Assembly: GCF_000349325.1 (NCBI RefSeq)
Contig: NC_020504.1
Location: forward strand, 7,482,326-7,546,325
Direction of reading: 5' to 3'
From: Streptomyces davaonensis JCM 4913
GTDB taxonomy: Bacteria > Actinomycetota > Actinomycetes > Streptomycetales > Streptomycetaceae
DNA length: 64,000 nt
A program made the position numbers and the translations under genes. The notes under the pieces are model-generated. The model did not search any database and was not told the DNA's origin. It worked only from the letters and a program-made list of their open reading frames with translations. Below are positions 36,260 through 44,592 of this stretch, piece after piece (the stretch's first letter is position 1; each line of letters opens with the position of its first letter).

Positions 36260-37573
36260 TCAGACAGGATCCCACCGCGCGGGATCGCTTCCCCAGACCC
36301 CGGGCGGCCGGGCCCAGTCCACCGGCCCGCCCGCGAAGGCAACCGGCGGCAGGGCGTACCGCAGCCGCCCGAGCGCGCTGTCCGTGTCGGCCAGCCACTG
36401 CTCCGGCCCCTCGTACGCCGGTCCGCTCGCCGCACTCGCGTCGATCCCGCCCGTCAGCCACAGCGCCGTCCGCGCCAGGGCCAGCCGTACGACCCGGCCG
36501 TAGCCCTCGCTGAGTCGCTCGGTCAGTTCCCGTAGGACCGCTGCCGCCAGCAGGTACCCGGTGCCATGGTCGAGTGCCTGGGCAGGCAGTGCCCCGGGCT
36601 GTTCCGGCGTCCCCTCCACCACCGCGATCCCCGTGGCCGCCTGGACCAGGCTGTCGAAGCCGCGCCGTCCGCCCCACGGCCCGTACGCGCCCCACGCCGA
36701 CAACTGCGCCACGACCAGTCCGGGCCGCCGCTCCACCAGTGCCTCGGGCGAGAGACCGAACCGGTCCAGGGCGCCGGGCCGGTACCCGGTGACGACCACG
36801 TCCGCCGTCGCGAGCAACTCCTCGAAGGCACGCCGGTCCCGCGTCAGGTCCAGGGCCGCCGACCGCTTCCCGAACCCCGTGTCCGCGTGCTGGTCGGGGA
36901 GTTCGGGGGTGCCCGGCGGATCGACGCGCAGGACGTCGGCGCCCAGCAGGGCGAGGGTGCGGGTGGCGACCGGGCCCGCGATGACCCGGGTCAGGTCCAG
37001 GACCCGTACACCGGCCGCGGGCAACAGGGGAGCCGGTGGCAGCGGCGGCAGCGCACGCGCGCGTGCCGTGTCCAGGAGCTCGCGCTCGACCAAGGGCCGC
37101 TCGGCCACCGCGACCGCCTGCGGATGGGCCGCCCACTCCTCGGGCGTACGCACCGCCACGGCGAGCCCTCCGGCCGCATACACGGCCTCCTCGACGTCCA
37201 GGGCCGACCGCTCGGCCAGCGCCCGTTCCACGTCGGCCTCGGGCACGCCCAGCGCGCTCAGCAACCGCTCGCGGTGATGGGGATAGTTCGCGTGGGTCCG
37301 TACCCACCCGTCCGCCGTCCGCCAGAACCGCGACAGCGGGGCGAAGGTGACCGGAGCGCGTCCATTGATCAACAGATGCCGTTCGCTCACGAACGCCGTG
37401 GCGACGGCACCGTCGTCCACGCGGACCTCCGGCACCTCCCGCAACCCGGCCCGCACCGCCCCCAGTTCGGCGCCGGCCAGTGCGCACGCGCTCACACACG
37501 CGCGTGCCAAGTCCCGTACGGGAAGGCGCCCCGGAAGAGCGCCCTCCCGCACCACCACCTTGATGTCGGTCAT
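36260..37573 (-). CDS. CaiB/BaiF-type (class III) CoA transferase with apparently swapped halves
   Basis: 437 residues from the ATG giving MTDIKVVV. The usual class III N-terminus, VRVLDLTRVIAGPVATRTLA with LLGADVLRVDPPG, begins only at about residue 190. It is preceded by a segment (FWRTADGWVRTHANYPHHRE, LLSALGVPEADVERAL, VRTPEEWAAHP) that resembles the later part of ordinary family members. The layout looks circularly permuted, as in a group of actinobacterial CoA transferases. Transfers CoA between carboxylates; substrates unknown. Two dyads directly upstream suggest a repressor. Confidence 0.85.
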   Translation of the reverse strand: MTDIKVVVREGALPGRLPVRDLARACVSACALAGAELGAVRAGLREVPEVRVDDGAVATAFVSERHLLINGRAPVTFAPLSRFWRTADGWVRTHANYPHHRERLLSALGVPEADVERALAERSALDVEEAVYAAGGLAVAVRTPEEWAAHPQAVAVAERPLVERELLDTARARALPPLPPAPLLPAAGVRVLDLTRVIAGPVATRTLALLGADVLRVDPPGTPELPDQHADTGFGKRSAALDLTRDRRAFEELLATADVVVTGYRPGALDRFGLSPEALVERRPGLVVAQLSAWGAYGPWGGRRGFDSLVQAATGIAVVEGTPEQPGALPAQALDHGTGYLLAAAVLRELTERLSEGYGRVVRLALARTALWLTGGIDASAASGPAYEGPEQWLADTDSALGRLRYALPPVAFAGGPVDWARPPGVWGSDPARWDPV

Positions 37574-37574
37574 G

Positions 37575-37605
37575 ACTGCACTATGCAGTATTGACCGAAT
37601 CAATA
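37575..37605 (-). promoter_or_regulatory. Adjacent dyads in the CoA-transferase promoter
   Basis: ACTGCA-CTA-TGCAGT (37575-37589) and TATTGA-CCGAA-TCAATA (37589-37605) are two perfect 6-bp inverted repeats abutting each other, directly upstream of the ATG at 37573. AT-rich against the local background. Likely operator(s) over the promoter. Confidence 0.5.
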
Positions 37606-37613
37606 CATGGACG

Positions 37614-37660
37614 GGACTACTTGGACTGCATGGACTACTTGGACCGGATGGACTACTTGG
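37614..37660. repeat. Three copies of an 18-base tandem repeat at the subtilase stop codon
   Basis: GGACTACTTGG occurs at 37614, 37632 and 37650 with an exact 18-base period; the 7-base spacers differ. On the gene strand each unit reads CCAAGTAGTCC and contains the in-frame-like TAG that is the actual stop codon of the first subtilase in the 37650 copy. Confidence 0.85.
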
Positions 37661-39149
37661 TCACCGCGTCCAGCGCGTCCGCCGTCCCCCACCCGTAGAA
37701 CCCGTTCCGGTTCTTCGAGCCCTCGCACACCGCGTCGACCTTGCCGTCGCCGTCGATGTCGTACGGGTCCGTGCACGCCGTGGCGTCGGCCTGGGCGTAC
37801 AGCAGGGCCTTCACCGCGGTCGGCGGAAGGTACGGATGCGTCGACTTGATCAGCGCGGCGACACCCGCGACATGCGGGGACGCCATCGACGTACCGGCCA
37901 TGTAGCCCCATTTGCCGCCGGGCAGCGTGCCGAGGATCAGACCGCTGGTGGCCGGCGGGGCCGGGGTCTGGAAGCGGGTCGAGTCGCCGCCGGGCGCGGC
38001 GATGTCGACAACTCCCAGGCCGTGGTTGGAGAAGGACGACTTGATGCCCTTCGCGCCGGTCGCCGCGACCGTCACGACACCCGGCAACTGGGTCGGGATG
38101 TCAAGGCACTCGGTCGGGTCGATGACCCGGTCCGAGGGCGTGGCGTCGTTCGGGGAGACCGGGTCGGTGATCTCGTCGGCCGCGAGGTCGTAGTTCTCGT
38201 TGCCGGCCGCCGCGACGTTGACCGCGCCCTTCTTCTCCGCGTACCGCGAGGCCCGGGAGACGGCCTCGACGAGCGCCTTCTGATCCGGGTCGTTCTTGCA
38301 GTTGAAGTACCAGGGATCGGTGTAATAGCTGTTGTTCGTCACATCGACGTCGTGCTCGGCCGCCCACATGAAGCCGCACACCACGGCCTCCGTGTAGAAG
38401 TACCCGGCGGTCGTCGACACCTTGATGCCGGAGACCTTCACACCGGGTGCGACACCGGTCATGCCGACGCCGTTCTTGGCCGCCGCGATCTCGCCGGCCA
38501 CATGCGTGCCGTGCGCGCTCTCCGTCGGCCCGGGGCGCCAGGCGCCCTCGGTGGTGTCCGGCTTGCCCGTCACGCAGTTGACCGAGGCGTCCCGGTCGAA
38601 GTTCGGCGCGAGATCGGGGTGGGTGTCGTCGACGCCGGTGTCGATCACCGCGACGGTGACGTCCGAGCTGCCCAGCGACGTCTCGTGCGCCTGGTCCGCC
38701 TTGATGGCGGGCAGGTCCCACTGGAGCGGCTGCAAGGGGTCCTGCCCCTCGGCGGCCTCGACGGCCGCGGCCTCAGCGGCGCTGAGCACCTTCGGGGTGC
38801 CGACCTCCGTCGTCGACTGCGCGGGCAGCGGCGCGTTGCGGGTGTTGCCCGCGGAGGACACGCCGGGCACCTCGCGCAGGACCTTGGCGAAGTCGGGGTT
38901 CGCCGAGTGGACGACGATCACGCCGATCCGGTCGTACGAGGTCACGACGGTGCCGCCGGCCTCGGCGATGGCCCGCTCCACGCGCGGCGAAGGGCCGTGT
39001 CCGGGCTGGACGTTGACGACATAGCTGAGCGAGGTCGCCTCGGCCTCGGCCGCCGCCGACGCGTTCGGCAGCAGAGCGAGCGCCGTGGCCATGGCCATCC
39101 CGGCGGGGACGGCCAGCACACGGCGAGAGCGCGGGAATTGCGCGGTCAT
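37653..39149 (-). CDS. Secreted S8 subtilisin-like peptidase (copy 1)
   Basis: 498 residues from the ATG at 39149 (GGAGAG ribosome site). Signal peptide to about residue 32 (core VLAVPAGMAMATALALLPNA). Inhibitor-like prodomain about 40-105 (LSYVVNVQPGHG, VIVVHSANPDFAKVLREVPG). Catalytic D170 (AVIDTGVDDTHPDL), H213 (HGTHVAGE), oxyanion Asn in AAGNENYDL, S421 (AGTSMASPHVAG). Near the C-terminus a cysteine-bracketed acidic loop C459...DIDGDGKVD (464-472)...C475 looks like a calcium site of dockerin/thrombospondin-3 type. Protein ends with NGFYGWGTADALDAVTK, the usual closing helix. Followed by, and clearly paralogous to, the gene upstream on the same strand. Confidence 0.94.
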   Translation of the reverse strand: MTAQFPRSRRVLAVPAGMAMATALALLPNASAAAEAEATSLSYVVNVQPGHGPSPRVERAIAEAGGTVVTSYDRIGVIVVHSANPDFAKVLREVPGVSSAGNTRNAPLPAQSTTEVGTPKVLSAAEAAAVEAAEGQDPLQPLQWDLPAIKADQAHETSLGSSDVTVAVIDTGVDDTHPDLAPNFDRDASVNCVTGKPDTTEGAWRPGPTESAHGTHVAGEIAAAKNGVGMTGVAPGVKVSGIKVSTTAGYFYTEAVVCGFMWAAEHDVDVTNNSYYTDPWYFNCKNDPDQKALVEAVSRASRYAEKKGAVNVAAAGNENYDLAADEITDPVSPNDATPSDRVIDPTECLDIPTQLPGVVTVAATGAKGIKSSFSNHGLGVVDIAAPGGDSTRFQTPAPPATSGLILGTLPGGKWGYMAGTSMASPHVAGVAALIKSTHPYLPPTAVKALLYAQADATACTDPYDIDGDGKVDAVCEGSKNRNGFYGWGTADALDAVTK

Positions 39150-39174
39150 GGTGTCAATCTCTCCCGTCCGTCGC

Positions 39175-40698
39175 CTACTTGACCGCACGCAGCGCGTTGA
39201 CGATGCCGAAGCCGTAGAAGCCGTTCACGCGCGTGCCGCCCTCGCACACCGCGTCCTGAGTGCCGTCGCCGTTCTGGTCGTAGGACTCCGGGCAACCCGG
39301 GTTGTCCGCCTGCGCCTTGAGCAGTACCTGGAGCGTCGCCGGGGACGCCCACGGGTGCTTGGACTTCAGCAGCGCGGCCACGCCCGCGGCGTGCGGCGAG
39401 GCCATCGAGGTGCCCTGGAGGAAGGCGTACGCCCCGTTCGGCATGGTCGACAGGATGCGACCGTTCTTGGAGGGCGTGTCGGGTATCTGGTACAGCCGGT
39501 CACCGCCGGGCGCGGCGACATCCACGACGCCCTTGCCGTAGGAGGAGTAGTACGACTTGAGGTTCTGGACGCCCGTGGCGCTGACGGTGACGATCCCGGG
39601 CAGCTGGGTGGGCACGTCGAAGCACTCGTGCGGGTCGATCGTGCGCTCCACCGGCGTGGCGTCGTCGGGGCTGGTGGCGTCGACGATGGCGTCCGAGTCC
39701 AGGTCGTGATTGGAGTTGCCCGCCGAGGCCAGGTGGAGCGTGCCCTTCTTCTGGGCGTACAGCTGCGCCCGGTTGACCGCGTCGACGATCGCCCTCTGGT
39801 CCGGGTCGTCCATGCAGTTGTACAGCCACGGGTCGACGTAGTAGCTGTTGTTCGTGATCTCGACGCCGTGGTCGGCGGCGAACACGAAGGCGCACACGAC
39901 GCTCTCCGGGTAGAAGAGACCGTTGTTCGGGTCGCTCACCTTGATGCCGGAGACCTTGACGCCGGGCGCGACACCCGCGACGCCGATGCCGTTGCGCGCG
40001 GCGGCGATCTCGCCCGCGACGTGCGTGCCGTGGTAGTCGTCGGCGGTGTACGGCCGCCAGGCGCCCTCGCTGGTGTCGGCGACACCGCCCACACAGTTGG
40101 CGGACTGGGACTTGGAGAAGTTCGGCGCGAGGTCCGGGTGGGTGTCGTCGACGCCGGTGTCGATCACGGCGACGGTCACCTTGGAGCTGCCCGGGTTGAT
40201 CTTCGCGGCCTGGTCGGCGCCGATCGCGCGCAGGTCCCACTGGTCGGCCTCGAGAGGCTCGCTGTCCGGGGTCGCGGCGCTCGCGGCCTTCGCCGCCTGG
40301 TCGTCCGTGAGGAACTGGGCGGCGCCCTGGTCCGTGGTGCCCGCTGCGGTCAGCGGCGCCGTACGCGTCGCACCCGCCGACTGGACGCCGCGCACCTGGC
40401 GCATCTGCTTGCCGAAGTCCGGGTTGGCCGAGTGAGCGACGATGACGCCGATCTTCTCGTACGTCGTCACAACGGTCCCGCCCGCTGTGACGACGGCCTT
40501 CTCCACCGACTCGATGGTGCGCCGGTCCGTTGTGGTGTTGACGACGTACGCCAGCTTCGGCGCGTCCGCCGACTGCGCCACGGGCTCCGCGAGCGGGGTG
40601 GCCGTGGCGGCGGTCGGCAGGAAGCCGAGCGAGGCGGTCAGCGACAGCACAACGGGGACGGCCAGGGCGAGCCGGCGTCTGGAAGGCAGATGAGCCAT
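39175..40698 (-). CDS. Secreted S8 subtilisin-like peptidase (copy 2)
   Basis: 507 residues. Signal peptide LALAVPVVLSLTASLGFLP. Same layout as the downstream copy: prodomain (LAYVVNTTTDRRTIESVEKA, GVIVAHSANPDFGKQMRQVR), catalytic Asp in AVIDTGVDDTHPDLAPNF, His in HGTHVAGEIAAARNG, Ser in GTSMASPHAAG, and the cysteine-bracketed loop SYDQNGDGTQDAVC near the end. The gap to copy 1 is only 25 bases, so both are probably one transcript produced by tandem duplication. Divergence is clear at the protein level, so the duplication is not recent. Confidence 0.94.
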   Translation of the reverse strand: MAHLPSRRRLALAVPVVLSLTASLGFLPTAATATPLAEPVAQSADAPKLAYVVNTTTDRRTIESVEKAVVTAGGTVVTTYEKIGVIVAHSANPDFGKQMRQVRGVQSAGATRTAPLTAAGTTDQGAAQFLTDDQAAKAASAATPDSEPLEADQWDLRAIGADQAAKINPGSSKVTVAVIDTGVDDTHPDLAPNFSKSQSANCVGGVADTSEGAWRPYTADDYHGTHVAGEIAAARNGIGVAGVAPGVKVSGIKVSDPNNGLFYPESVVCAFVFAADHGVEITNNSYYVDPWLYNCMDDPDQRAIVDAVNRAQLYAQKKGTLHLASAGNSNHDLDSDAIVDATSPDDATPVERTIDPHECFDVPTQLPGIVTVSATGVQNLKSYYSSYGKGVVDVAAPGGDRLYQIPDTPSKNGRILSTMPNGAYAFLQGTSMASPHAAGVAALLKSKHPWASPATLQVLLKAQADNPGCPESYDQNGDGTQDAVCEGGTRVNGFYGFGIVNALRAVK

Positions 40699-41020
40699 GG
40701 GATCTCCACATCATCCGGAAACGAAACCGGCCCGAGGCACAGGTGGTGCTCGGGCAGGTACATGACGGGCGTGCAGGGTGAAGCTATCTCCCCGCTTCAG
40801 TGGCCAGCAATGACTCGCCCGAAGTGAGTTCGGAAAGAGTTGAGTCGCGTTGAACCGGTTCTCGCGTGGCGCCGTGACGTTGGACAGGGGACGCGAGCAC
40901 GATCGAGCCCCCTGGCCCTGTGAGGTATGACCCGCTATGTCCGTCGTTCCGAACCCGTCCCCGCACCCCGAACCATCCCCGTCCACCGTCGCAACAGCGC
41001 CCGCAACGCGAGGAGACTCC
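40699..41020. other. Divergent intergenic region between subtilase copy 2 and the DUF485 gene
   Basis: 322 bases. On the subtilase side GCCCGAG (40730-40736) pairs with CTCGGGC (40749-40755). CCGAA-GTGAG-TTCGG is a small dyad near 40820-40834. An in-frame ATG at 40937 could extend the DUF485 protein by 28 Pro/Ser-rich residues, but the GAGGAG site before GTG 41021 is better. No other gene seen. Confidence 0.5.
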
Positions 41021-41377
41021 GTGGCCACCGACGCACCGCCCCCCTCGAAGGAGCAACACCGGCTCCCCACCACCGAGGAGTTCACCGAGGTGCAGGAGAG
41101 CGCGGAGTTCGGTGAACTGCGCCGCTCCTACCGCTCCTTCGCCTTCCCGCTGACCGTCGGCTTCATCGTCTGGTACCTGCTGTACGTCCTGCTGTCGATC
41201 TACGCAGGCGACTTCATGGGCATCGAGCTGTTCGGCAATATCAACATGGCCCTCGCCCTCGGTCTCGCCCAGTTCCTCACCACGTTCCTCATCGCCTGGT
41301 GGTACGCGCGGCACGCCGCCGCGAAGCTCGACCCCAAGGCCGAAGCCATCAAGTCCCGGATGGAGGGCGGCGCATGA
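41021..41377 (+). CDS. DUF485 (YjcH-like) membrane protein
   Basis: 118 residues from GTG 41021 behind GAGGAG. A polar N-terminus is followed by FGELRRSYRSFAFPLTVGFI, the DUF485 signature, and two transmembrane helices (TVGFIVWYLLYVLLSIYAG and NMALALGLAQFLTTFLIAWW), then RHAAAKLDPKAEAIKSRM. YjcH-type proteins are encoded immediately before ActP-type acetate symporters, as here; overlap with the symporter is ATGA. Confidence 0.9.
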   Translation: MATDAPPPSKEQHRLPTTEEFTEVQESAEFGELRRSYRSFAFPLTVGFIVWYLLYVLLSIYAGDFMGIELFGNINMALALGLAQFLTTFLIAWWYARHAAAKLDPKAEAIKSRMEGGA

Positions 41378-42996
41378 GCACCGCGCACATGTTTCTGGCG
41401 GCCGACGCGGCGAGCGAGCACCGCACGCTGATCATCAGCCTGTTCGGCGTCTTCGTCCTCGCCACCCTTGTCATCACCGTGTGGGCGGGCCGCCAGACCA
41501 AGGACGCGGCCGACTTCTACGCGGGCGGCCGACAGTTCACTGGTTTCCAGAACGGCCTCGCCGTCTCCGGTGACTACATGTCCGCCGCGTCCTTCCTCGG
41601 TATCGCGGGCGCCATCGCCCTGTTCGGTTACGACGGCTTCCTGTACTCCATCGGCTTCCTGGTCGCCTGGCTCGTCGCCCTGCTGCTGGTCGCCGAGCCG
41701 CTGCGCAACTCCGGCCGCTACACGATGGGCGACGTCCTCGCCTACCGGATGCGCCAGCGCCCGGTCCGCACCGCGGCCGGCACCTCCACCATCGTCGTGT
41801 CGATCTTCTACCTGCTGGCGCAGATGGCCGGCGCCGGCGTCCTGGTCTCCCTGCTGCTCGGCATCAGCAGCGACGCCGGAAAGGTCGGCATCGTCGCCCT
41901 GGTCGGCGTCCTGATGATCATGTACGTCACCATCGGCGGTATGAAGGGCACCACCTGGGTCCAGATGGTCAAGGCCGTACTGCTGATGTCCGGCGCCCTG
42001 CTGCTGACCTTCATGGTCCTGCTGAAGTTCGACTTCAACGTCTCGGACCTGCTCGGCACCGCCGCCGACCAGAGCGGCCATGGCAAGGCCTTCCTGGAGC
42101 CCGGCCTGAAGTACGGCGCCACCGGCACCACCAAGCTGGACTTCATCTCGCTCGGCATCGCACTGATCCTGGGCACCGCCGGTCTGCCGCACATCCTGAT
42201 CCGCTTCTACACGGTGCCCACCGCCAAGGCCGCCCGTAAGTCCGTGATCTGGGCGATCGGCCTGATCGGCTCCTTCTACCTGATGACCCTGGCGCTCGGC
42301 TTCGGCGCCGCCGCGCTGATCACCCCGGAGGAGATCACCACCTCCAACAAGGCCGGCAACACGGCGGCCCCGCTGCTCGCCCTCCATCTGGGCGGCGTCG
42401 AGTCCAGCTGGGGCGCCATCCTGCTGGCCACGATCTCCGCGGTCGCCTTCGCGACGATCCTCGCGGTGGTGGCGGGCCTGACGCTGGCGTCCTCCTCGTC
42501 CTTCGCGCACGACATCTACGCCAACGTCATCAAGAAGGGCCAGGCCAGTGAGAAGGAGGAGGTCAGCGCCGCCCGCTGGGCGACCGTCGGCATCGGCGTC
42601 GTCTCCATCGGCCTCGGCGCCCTGGCCCGCGACCTGAACGTGGCCGGTCTGGTCGCCCTCGCCTTCGCGGTCGCCGCCTCCGCCAACCTGCCGACGATCC
42701 TCTACAGCCTCTTCTGGAAGCGCTTCACCACCCAGGGCGCCCTGTGGTCGATCTACGGCGGTCTGACCACCGCGGTCGGCCTGGTGCTGTTCTCGCCGGT
42801 CGTCTCCGGCAAGCCCACCTCGATGTTCCCGGACGTCGACTTCCACTGGTTCCCGCTGGAGAACCCCGGCATCATCTCGATCCCGGTCGGCTTCCTGCTG
42901 GGCATCATCGGCACCTACCTGTCCAAGGAGGCGCCGGACGAGGGCAAGTACGCGGAGCTGGAGGTCCGGTCCCTGACCGGCACCGGCGCCCACTGA
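41374..42996 (+). CDS. Sodium:solute symporter (SSS family), acetate/monocarboxylate type
   Basis: 540 residues, about thirteen transmembrane helices. ActP-like features: FYAGGRQFTGFQNGLAVSGD, YMSAASFLGIAGAIALFGYD near residue 65-85, the GTAGLPHILIRFYTVPTAKA block near residue 270 and FAHDIYANVIKKGQASEKEE. Imports acetate or related short carboxylates with sodium. Coupled to the DUF485 gene as in the yjcH-actP pair; no acs gene is present here. Followed by a strong hairpin. Confidence 0.92.
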   Translation: MSTAHMFLAADAASEHRTLIISLFGVFVLATLVITVWAGRQTKDAADFYAGGRQFTGFQNGLAVSGDYMSAASFLGIAGAIALFGYDGFLYSIGFLVAWLVALLLVAEPLRNSGRYTMGDVLAYRMRQRPVRTAAGTSTIVVSIFYLLAQMAGAGVLVSLLLGISSDAGKVGIVALVGVLMIMYVTIGGMKGTTWVQMVKAVLLMSGALLLTFMVLLKFDFNVSDLLGTAADQSGHGKAFLEPGLKYGATGTTKLDFISLGIALILGTAGLPHILIRFYTVPTAKAARKSVIWAIGLIGSFYLMTLALGFGAAALITPEEITTSNKAGNTAAPLLALHLGGVESSWGAILLATISAVAFATILAVVAGLTLASSSSFAHDIYANVIKKGQASEKEEVSAARWATVGIGVVSIGLGALARDLNVAGLVALAFAVAASANLPTILYSLFWKRFTTQGALWSIYGGLTTAVGLVLFSPVVSGKPTSMFPDVDFHWFPLENPGIISIPVGFLLGIIGTYLSKEAPDEGKYAELEVRSLTGTGAH

Positions 42997-43011
42997 GCAC
43001 GCCTCCCCCGA

Positions 43012-43045
43012 GCGGCCGCGTCGTAGGGATCTACGACGCGGCCGC
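43012..43045 (+). terminator. Hairpin terminator after the symporter gene
   Basis: Perfect 14-bp stem: GCGGCCGCGTCGTA (43012-43025), loop GGGATC, TACGACGCGGCCGC (43032-43045), 15 bases after the stop codon. Confidence 0.8.
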
Positions 43046-43137
43046 GCCGTTCCTCGTGGGATCCGGCTCTGTTGATGTCGGTGGCGTCACGTAGGCTCAC
43101 AAGTGACGGGAAACGAGTGTTCCGCGAGGGGGCCCAC

Positions 43138-44127
43138 GTGCTCATCGACACCTACGGCCGGGTGGCCACCGACCTGAGGGTCTCGCTCACCGACCGCTGC
43201 AATCTGCGATGCACCTACTGCATGCCCGAGGAAGGCTTGCAGTGGCTGGCCAAGCCCGACCTCCTCACGGACGACGAGATCGTCCGTCTGATCGACATAG
43301 CGGTCACCACCCTCGGCATCACCGAGGTCCGCTTCACCGGCGGCGAGCCCCTGCTCCGGCCCGGCCTGGTCGGCATCGTCGAGCGCGTCGCGGCCCTCAC
43401 CCCCCGCCCCCAGATGTCCCTGACCACCAATGGCATCGGCCTCAAGCGCACCGCCGCGGCCCTGAAGGACGCAGGCCTGGACCGGGTCAATGTCTCCCTG
43501 GACACCCTTCGTCCGGACGTCTTCAAGACCCTCACCCGCCGCGACCGCCACAAGGACGTCATCGAGGGCCTGGAAGCCGCCCGCGACGCCGGACTCACGC
43601 CGGTCAAGATCAACACCGTGCTGATGCCGGGCCTGAACGACGACGAGGCCCCCGACCTCCTCGCCTGGGCCGTGGAGCACGCCTACGAACTGCGGTTCAT
43701 CGAGCAGATGCCGCTGGACGCCCAGCACGGCTGGAAGCGCGACGGCATGATCACCGCCGGCGACATCCTGACCTCCCTGCGCACCCGCTTCGAGCTGACC
43801 CCCGAGGGCTCCGACGAGCGCGGCTCGGCCCCCGCCGAGCGCTGGATCGTGGACGGCGGCCCGCACCGCGTCGGCGTCATCGCCTCCGTCACCCGGCCGT
43901 TCTGCTCGGCCTGCGACCGCACCCGCCTCACCGCCGACGGCCAGGTACGCACCTGTCTGTTCGCCCGCGAGGAGACCGACCTGCGCGCCGCCCTGCGCTC
44001 CGGCGCACCCGACGAGGAGATAGCCCGGATCTGGCGCCTGGCGATGTGGGGCAAGAAGGCCGGAGCGGGCCTGGACGACCCGAGCTTCGTCCAGCCGGAC
44101 CGCCCGATGTCCGCGATCGGCGGCTGA
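43138..44127 (+). CDS. moaA: GTP 3',8-cyclase MoaA (molybdenum cofactor biosynthesis)
   Basis: Radical-SAM enzyme for the first step of molybdopterin synthesis. 329 residues from GTG 43138. N-terminal 4Fe-4S cluster C21xxxC25xxC28 (CNLRCTYC). Sequence FTGGEPLLRPG near 90. Second cluster at C256, C259 (FCSACDRTRL) and C273. The protein ends in the conserved Gly-Gly (SAIGG), needed for activity in the family. The in-frame stretch to 43072 lacks a ribosome site. Monocistronic; other moa genes are not in the window. Confidence 0.96.
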   Translation: MLIDTYGRVATDLRVSLTDRCNLRCTYCMPEEGLQWLAKPDLLTDDEIVRLIDIAVTTLGITEVRFTGGEPLLRPGLVGIVERVAALTPRPQMSLTTNGIGLKRTAAALKDAGLDRVNVSLDTLRPDVFKTLTRRDRHKDVIEGLEAARDAGLTPVKINTVLMPGLNDDEAPDLLAWAVEHAYELRFIEQMPLDAQHGWKRDGMITAGDILTSLRTRFELTPEGSDERGSAPAERWIVDGGPHRVGVIASVTRPFCSACDRTRLTADGQVRTCLFAREETDLRAALRSGAPDEEIARIWRLAMWGKKAGAGLDDPSFVQPDRPMSAIGG

Positions 44128-44130
44128 GAG

Positions 44131-44148
44131 GTACGGCTGAAACCGTAC
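44131..44148 (+). terminator. Short hairpin after moaA
   Basis: GTACGG-CTGAAA-CCGTAC, 6-bp stem with a 6-base loop, beginning three bases past the moaA stop and lying in the 34 bases before the convergent stop at 44162. Confidence 0.5.
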
Positions 44149-44161
44149 GGCCGGTATCCGG

Positions 44162-44380
44162 CTACGGCGTGCTCGGCTCTTCCCACTCCGAGAACTTCAC
44201 GACGTCCTTCAGAAAGCCCCGAACACCCAGGAACTGGGAGAGATGCTCCCGGTGTTCCTCGCAGGCCAGCCAGGTCTTCCGCCGCTCCGGCGTATGGATC
44301 TTGGGGTTGTTCCAGGCCAGCACCCACTCGGCGGCGGTCCGGCAGCCCTTGGCGGAACAGATCGGCGTCTCGTCACTCAC
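44162..44380 (-). CDS. Small conserved cysteine-containing protein
   Basis: 72 residues, MSDETPICSAKGCRTAAEWV... with CSAKGC near residue 8-13 and WLACEEHREHLSQFLGVRGF, i.e. a likely zinc-binding knuckle (two N-terminal Cys, then C-x2-H-x2-H). Similar proteins in actinobacteria are sometimes labelled acetone carboxylase, which I consider unsupported. Convergent with moaA; preceded by an intrinsic terminator on the same strand. Confidence 0.78.
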   Translation of the reverse strand: MSDETPICSAKGCRTAAEWVLAWNNPKIHTPERRKTWLACEEHREHLSQFLGVRGFLKDVVKFSEWEEPSTP

Positions 44381-44401
44381 GGATTCGTCTCACAAGGTCC
44401 A

Positions 44402-44447
44402 CAAAAAGGCGACGCCGAGCAGCCACGGGGGGAGCTGCCCGGCGTCG
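44402..44447 (-). terminator. Intrinsic terminator with U-tract on the minus strand
   Basis: CGACGCCG (44410-44417) pairs with CGGCGTCG (44440-44447), extended inward by GCAGC/GCTGC after a one-base mismatch. On the minus strand it is followed by CCTTTTTG. This is unusual in that most hairpins here lack a T run. It lies between the DUF3099 gene and the 72-residue gene and probably ends the former. Confidence 0.7.
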
Positions 44448-44592
44448 GTCCGTCGCTCCGACGGGGGATGCGGAGCGCCTACGAAGTATGTCATGGGTCA
44501 CCCGCCGCCCGGCACCGGAACAACACTATTGATCTGAGCTTTTCTTGAGCTTGGTGCGGAGGTGGGTTCCGTTTGCTAGGCCGCCGCCAAGG

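Noticed and set aside
43081..43137. Molybdenum-cofactor riboswitch before moaA
   Set aside because: The gap is only about 90 bases including the preceding terminator; no complex fold resembling the Moco motif is evident.
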